A stretch of 64,000 nt of DNA. It comes from Bdellovibrionaceae bacterium UBA2316. Its GTDB lineage: Bacteria; Bdellovibrionota; Bdellovibrionia; Bdellovibrionales; Bdellovibrionaceae. Shown piece after piece: positions 60,264-64,000 of the stretch (position 1 is the first letter of the stretch; each line of letters opens with the position of its first letter). A model generated the notes under the pieces. It did no database searches and was not told the DNA's origin. It saw nothing but the letters and a program-made list of their open reading frames with translations. Location: the NCBI GenBank assembly GCA_002345205.1, contig DDVI01000087.1, positions 46,516 through 110,515 on the forward strand, read 5' to 3'. The position numbers were made by a program, and so were the translations under genes.

Positions 60264-62659
60264 TGTTTGTTTTCATTGGCTGTCGCTGGTCCTAAGTAAC
60301 GATTTAAACAGGCTTCCAGAGTTTGGCGATTGATTGGTTTTTGAATATAATCGTCGAAACCTTTTTCTAAACATCGTTCACGATCACCTCGCATGGCGTG
60401 GGCCGTTAGTGCAATCACTGGTCGCGTGTAGTTTTTTTCGCGAAGTAATTTAACGGCTTCAAACCCGTCCATTATCGGCATTTGGACATCCATAAGGATA
60501 ACATCAAAATATGAATCTAGCGCCGCAGTTACAGCCTCTTGACCGTTTGAGGCGCTGACTGTTTCCACTTGATACTTTTTTAAGAACATTTCGAGTAATA
60601 GCCGATTGTCGATGGCATCGTCGACAATCAGAACGCGGCCATGCGCCGATGGGTTTACTGGTTTAGGTTTTTGCGTGTCATCATTAATTGGTTTAAGTTC
60701 GGTGAGTTGCACTGTGACTTCGATTTTAAAACAACTGCCGCGCTTAGGTTGACTGAAAGAGAGCGTAACATCTCCACCCATAAGCTGGGCGAGTTTGCGT
60801 GAGAGAAACAATCCTAAGCCTGTGCCACCGAACCGACGAGTCATTGATTCGTCGCCCTGAACAAAAGGTTTGAATAAAGCCTGAGCTTGTTTTTCATCGA
60901 TTCCGATCCCGGTATCTTGCACCTCAATAATCACGAGACCATGCTTCATGTCAGGATTTTTTTCTAATTTTACGCGTACATCAATGTGGCCTTTATCGGT
61001 AAACTTGATGGCATTGCCGATAATATTTACCATGATTTGTCTTAATCGACTCGGATCGCTTATAACTCCAATGCCTTCGCCGTCAATCATGGAGGTATTG
61101 AGTTCCAAACCTTTTTCCGTCGCCTTTAAATGCAGAGACGATGTTACATCGGAAACAAGCTCTCTTAAATTGAATGGTGTTTTATCGATTTTAATATGTT
61201 CGGATTCGACTTTAGAAAGATCTAGTATTTCATCCACTAGTTTTAGTAGCTGTTTTCCATTTCGTTGGATAGTCGATAAATATTGAAGCAGTTCAGGATT
61301 TAATGTTTTGTCGTCTAGAACGAGTTCTGTAAAACCAAGCATGGCGCCTAAGGGAGTGCGAATTTCATGACTAATATTGGCTAAAAAAGCACTCTTTGCA
61401 CGACTGGCTTCGTTCGCCGCTTCGACTAAATACGCCATTTTTTCAGCGTTCTTTTCAGCCGCATTGCGAGCGGCCTGGACTTCCATGAGTTCTAATCGCT
61501 GAGCTTCCGCCATCTTTTTATCGGTAATATCTTCGGAGATACCCATTAAAAATTGAGGGTTGTTGTCTTTGTCGTAAACCGGGATTTTTTTGGTATGAAG
61601 GTAGCGAATGGTTCCATCAGCACGTGAGATTGGTTCCTCTGGGATATCAATCACCTTATGATTTCGTAAAACATCCAAATCTTTTTGAGTAAAGAACTCA
61701 GCTTCTTCGCGAGGAAAAAAATCGAAATCATTTTTGCCAACCAATTCTTCTCGCATGCGACCAAGTAAAATTTCACCAGCGCGATTGAAGCGAACAAAAC
61801 GCAATGTTTTTGCGTCCTTAACGAAAATCATATTTGGAATATTTTCGACAATAGAATCTAAAAAGCTACGTGATTGGCGCAGTTCCTCGGCGGCATCTGT
61901 TAACTGTTGAGTTCGTTGAGCGACTCGTTCTTCCAGTGATAGTTTCGTTAACGAAAGTTCGTGCTGGGTTTTGCTTATTTCAGTGATGTCTAGAACGAAC
62001 GCAACGTAGTTGTTTTCATCTATTCGAGTGGCGCCGATAAGAACGGGAACTCGATGCCCATCTTTGTGAATATATTCTTTTTTATAAGGATCGAGGTGAT
62101 AGCCTTGGACTAATTTGTTGGCGACGTCGATACTTTGGGGCAGTAGTTCCGGTGGAGTTAGGTCTCGCCAATTAAATTTCTTCTGTTTAAAGTCTTCGCG
62201 AGTGTACCCGAGGATATTTAAAAAATAGTCGTTTACATCCATCAGCCGTCCATCGCGAGAACTGAATGTTAATCCGATCATATTAGATTCAAAGATTTTT
62301 CTAAGACGGCTTTCGCTTTGGTGTAAGCTGTCTCGGGAGTTTCTAAGAAGGCCGCAAATACTAGATATAAATAATCCATCGATCGAGAAGAAAATATAAC
62401 GTACATTCCATGCGAACGACGTTGCGGGAAGTGTTCCCGGTTCGAAATAAAGTTTGATAGAGACTACGGATAAAACGGTGGCGAGCATTCCTTGTATGAA
62501 ACCACCAAACCACGCTGAAATGGTTACCGCCGTGAAAAATAGGAGCAATGGGCTATCGATATTGAAAAAATAATTTATGCCCATCTTAAGGCCGGTCATA
62601 AACGATACAATTATGATGGTCAGCAGATAAGGCCTAATATTTTTTAGGAACGAGATCAT
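60260..62659 (-). CDS. hybrid sensor histidine kinase/response regulator
   Basis: 799 residues. An N-terminal membrane region (ISFLKNIRPYLLTIIIVSFMTG through VRYIFFSIDGLFISSI; DUF4118-like) is followed by two PAS domains (about 120-230 and 260-380), then a HisKA domain with ANISHEIRTPLGAM and phospho-His431, an ATPase with GNAIKFTDKGH, EVQDTGIGI and GGTGLGLFLSR, and a C-terminal receiver with DVILMDVQMPIMDGF and Asp724. It will take a phosphate from its own kinase and pass it on through a separate Hpt protein not in this window. The PAS domains sense an unknown cue. Confidence 0.95.
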   Translation of the reverse strand: MISFLKNIRPYLLTIIIVSFMTGLKMGINYFFNIDSPLLLFFTAVTISAWFGGFIQGMLATVLSVVSIKLYFEPGTLPATSFAWNVRYIFFSIDGLFISSICGLLRNSRDSLHQSESRLRKIFESNMIGLTFSSRDGRLMDVNDYFLNILGYTREDFKQKKFNWRDLTPPELLPQSIDVANKLVQGYHLDPYKKEYIHKDGHRVPVLIGATRIDENNYVAFVLDITEISKTQHELSLTKLSLEERVAQRTQQLTDAAEELRQSRSFLDSIVENIPNMIFVKDAKTLRFVRFNRAGEILLGRMREELVGKNDFDFFPREEAEFFTQKDLDVLRNHKVIDIPEEPISRADGTIRYLHTKKIPVYDKDNNPQFLMGISEDITDKKMAEAQRLELMEVQAARNAAEKNAEKMAYLVEAANEASRAKSAFLANISHEIRTPLGAMLGFTELVLDDKTLNPELLQYLSTIQRNGKQLLKLVDEILDLSKVESEHIKIDKTPFNLRELVSDVTSSLHLKATEKGLELNTSMIDGEGIGVISDPSRLRQIMVNIIGNAIKFTDKGHIDVRVKLEKNPDMKHGLVIIEVQDTGIGIDEKQAQALFKPFVQGDESMTRRFGGTGLGLFLSRKLAQLMGGDVTLSFSQPKRGSCFKIEVTVQLTELKPINDDTQKPKPVNPSAHGRVLIVDDAIDNRLLLEMFLKKYQVETVSASNGQEAVTAALDSYFDVILMDVQMPIMDGFEAVKLLREKNYTRPVIALTAHAMRGDRERCLEKGFDDYIQKPINRQTLEACLNRYLGPATANENKH

Positions 62660-62749
62660 CCTCTAGAATAAATCACGTGCCTGGGCTACAGACAATCAGC
62701 CTGATATTTTTGTTAATGATGACCGCAAAGCGTTAGGGGCAAAAACGGA

Positions 62750-63739
62750 CTAGTGACTGTCGATTGGGCCGGTAACCTTACGTTTAAGTTCCATGAAATA
62801 CCAAGGAATAAAAGCGAGTGAAAAAATAATCATCATCGTCCAAATCAGCTGGTTAAAGCTTAGCATGAACACTTGATTTTGAATGCGACCGCCGATGGCT
62901 CTAAGAGCGGCTTCGTGACCGGTTGCCATTCCCATATTTTCGGTCATTTTTTGTCCAAGGCCTTTTGCTAACGGATAATAGGTGAATTGTGTGGTTGGGT
63001 TTAGTAACGACACTTTTGAGGTGAGGTCGACGAAGTTTTGCTGGCTGCGAGTCGATAGCAATGTTGCGACGAGTGCCACACCTGCGCTGCCGCCTAATTG
63101 TCTAAATAAATTTAGTAAACCAGAAACTTGTCCTAAATTAGCGCCCGTAAATTGACTTAAGATAGACGAGTTAATGGGAACGAATAAAAAAGCTAACGCA
63201 AATCCACGAACGTAAAGCGAGAGTAAGATATCACCTTTAGAGGAAAGTGGTGAAAACGTCGTCATTACATACATACAGAGCTCAAGACAGACGAGGCTAA
63301 TGAAAATTAGGGTCTTAGGATTGCGACCTGATGTCATCTGTTTACCAATCACGGGCATCATTAATGCCGTTAGGATTGAGCCGGGAATAAACAGTAGTCC
63401 CGTTTGTGTCGCCGTAAAATGATAGGTACGACCTAAAAAAATTGGTAACAAGAAAACGGCACCGTACAGGAAAAAGCCAACGGACGCCATAAGCATGACA
63501 CCGACGGCAACGATACGTTCTTTAAATAAGCGTACATTGATAATTGGATTTGGGACTTTAAGTTCCCAGAAAACGAATGCAGGTAAGCAGGTAACCGCTA
63601 AGATTGTGTTAATAACGATCGCTCGAGATGAGAACCAATCATCGGATTCCCCACGCTCAAGAACGTACTGTAGGCAACCCACGCCGGCAACAAGCAATCC
63701 CAAGCCAATGGCATCGAAGCTTTTATTATTATTTTCGCG
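62750..63739 (-). pseudogene. 5'-truncated DHA2-type (EmrB/QacA) multidrug carrier
   Basis: About 330 residues match the C-terminal two-thirds of a 14-segment drug/H+ antiporter: a region beginning NNKSFDAIGLGLLVAGVGC, then NPIINVRLFKERIVA, LFIPGSILTALMMPVIGKQM, FLFVPINSSILSQF and LLNLFRQLGGSAGVALVATLL. The first five or so segments and the motif A loop, some 190 residues, are missing, and there is no ATG in frame; upstream of residue 1 the frame no longer looks like the family. It ends at 62750 with an intact stop. A break or rearrangement near 63735-63745 is the simplest reading. Confidence 0.7.
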
Positions 63740-63976
63740 TGCTATGGCGCCTATAAAGCGAAGTTGGCTTACTCCAAGAAGCTGGCACCCACTACGTTCT
63801 GTCCATATATTGCGCCATCGCGTATTGATGTAGATTTAAAGCAGCGTCTAAAGGACTGGGCAGATTCAGAGCAAGGGACTCCCGCTTCAAAAGAAATAAT
63901 TAAGAACAAAGGTACTCTAGAGATTTTGGTGTCGCCTTTCACTACAGACATCGATTTTACCTATAGAGCTAACTAG
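63740..63976 (+). CDS. partial ORF on the plus strand beyond the DHA2 break, unknown
   Basis: About 78 codons open in one frame, reading YGAYKAKLAYSKKLAPTTFC, DVDLKQRLKDWADSEQG and ILVSPFTTDIDFTYRAN before TAG at 63974-63976. The composition looks like protein, more so than any minus-strand frame here. No start codon with a ribosome site is seen, so it is probably the 3' part of another gene joined to the DHA2 remnant. No family recognised. Confidence 0.4.
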   Translation, partial: CYGAYKAKLAYSKKLAPTTFCPYIAPSRIDVDLKQRLKDWADSEQGTPASKEIIKNKGTLEILVSPFTTDIDFTYRAN

Positions 63977-64000
63977 TTGGGTATTCCGGGTTTTCTGTGG

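Noticed and set aside
1..64000. tRNA/rRNA genes, CRISPR arrays, prophage or intact insertion sequences
   Set aside because: No T-loop/acceptor patterns, regularly spaced repeats, transposase or phage structural frames were found on either strand by reading.

Overview
The window reads as one continuous piece of chromosome from a Gram-negative bacterium with moderate to low GC. The best guess is a Bdellovibrio-like predator (Bdellovibrionota), but this is an inference from gene content. In its favour are many Sec-exported or lipidated proteins of unknown family, a dense set of secreted hydrolases (two M14-like zinc peptidases, an L,D-transpeptidase, a pectin-acetylesterase-like protein, a phospholipase-D-like protein), a stand-alone mreB, a K+-type membrane pyrophosphatase, and the pheS-pheT-ihfA-merR block found in deltaproteobacterial-type genomes. 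No tRNA, rRNA, CRISPR array, intact insertion sequence or prophage was seen.

Layout. 0.2-7.1 kb: hppA, an OlsF-like double acyltransferase with an odd signal peptide, a decayed gene, ExoD and an MFS carrier. 7.1-12.3 kb (minus): a small exported protein, a metG-SPOUT-trmO translation operon and a lipoprotein beta-carbonic anhydrase. 12.4-13.3 kb: a class IV aminotransferase. 13.3-21.2 kb: a 690-base intergenic stretch, then a tight operon of six exported, mostly Cys-rich proteins; five match no family I know and the last looks like a papain-like Cys/His enzyme. 21.4-25.2 kb: mreB with a barrel-like partner, a WaaE-type glycosyltransferase pair and two gene remnants. 25.2-28.2 kb (minus): methyltransferase, L,D-transpeptidase, small protein and M14-like peptidase with ATGA overlaps. 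28.2-33.9 kb: HiPIP, a REP-like palindrome, an acyl-CoA ligase, a peroxiredoxin with a histone-H1-like tail, a SPOUT methylase and rsmG. 33.9-39.2 kb: pheS, pheT, a gene broken at a G7 tract, ihfA and merR. 39.2-48.5 kb: a second repeat cluster, a cytosolic carbonic anhydrase, nitroreductase, PLD-like protein, dicarboxylate carrier, MOSC protein, unknown membrane and exported proteins, and parvulin. 48.5-50.4 kb (minus): a PadR-HAAS-toastrack envelope-stress unit with a readable promoter. 50.6-64 kb: M14 peptidase, pectin-acetylesterase-like protein, DoxX, alpha/beta hydrolase, OmpA lipoprotein, LysR/TerC divergent pair, small proteins, a hybrid histidine kinase and a DHA2 carrier lacking its N-terminal part.

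The strongest candidate for something undescribed is the six-gene exported operon at 13974-21249. Other points of interest are the exported OlsF-like enzyme, the H1-tailed peroxiredoxin, the GTGCCAGG palindrome family, the 20-bp hairpin with a stop codon in its loop after terC, and several decaying genes (4.5-5.2, 24.8-25.2, 37.5-38.2 and 62.7-64 kb). Start codons were moved inside the longest open frames wherever a ribosome binding site, overlap or family alignment favoured it.
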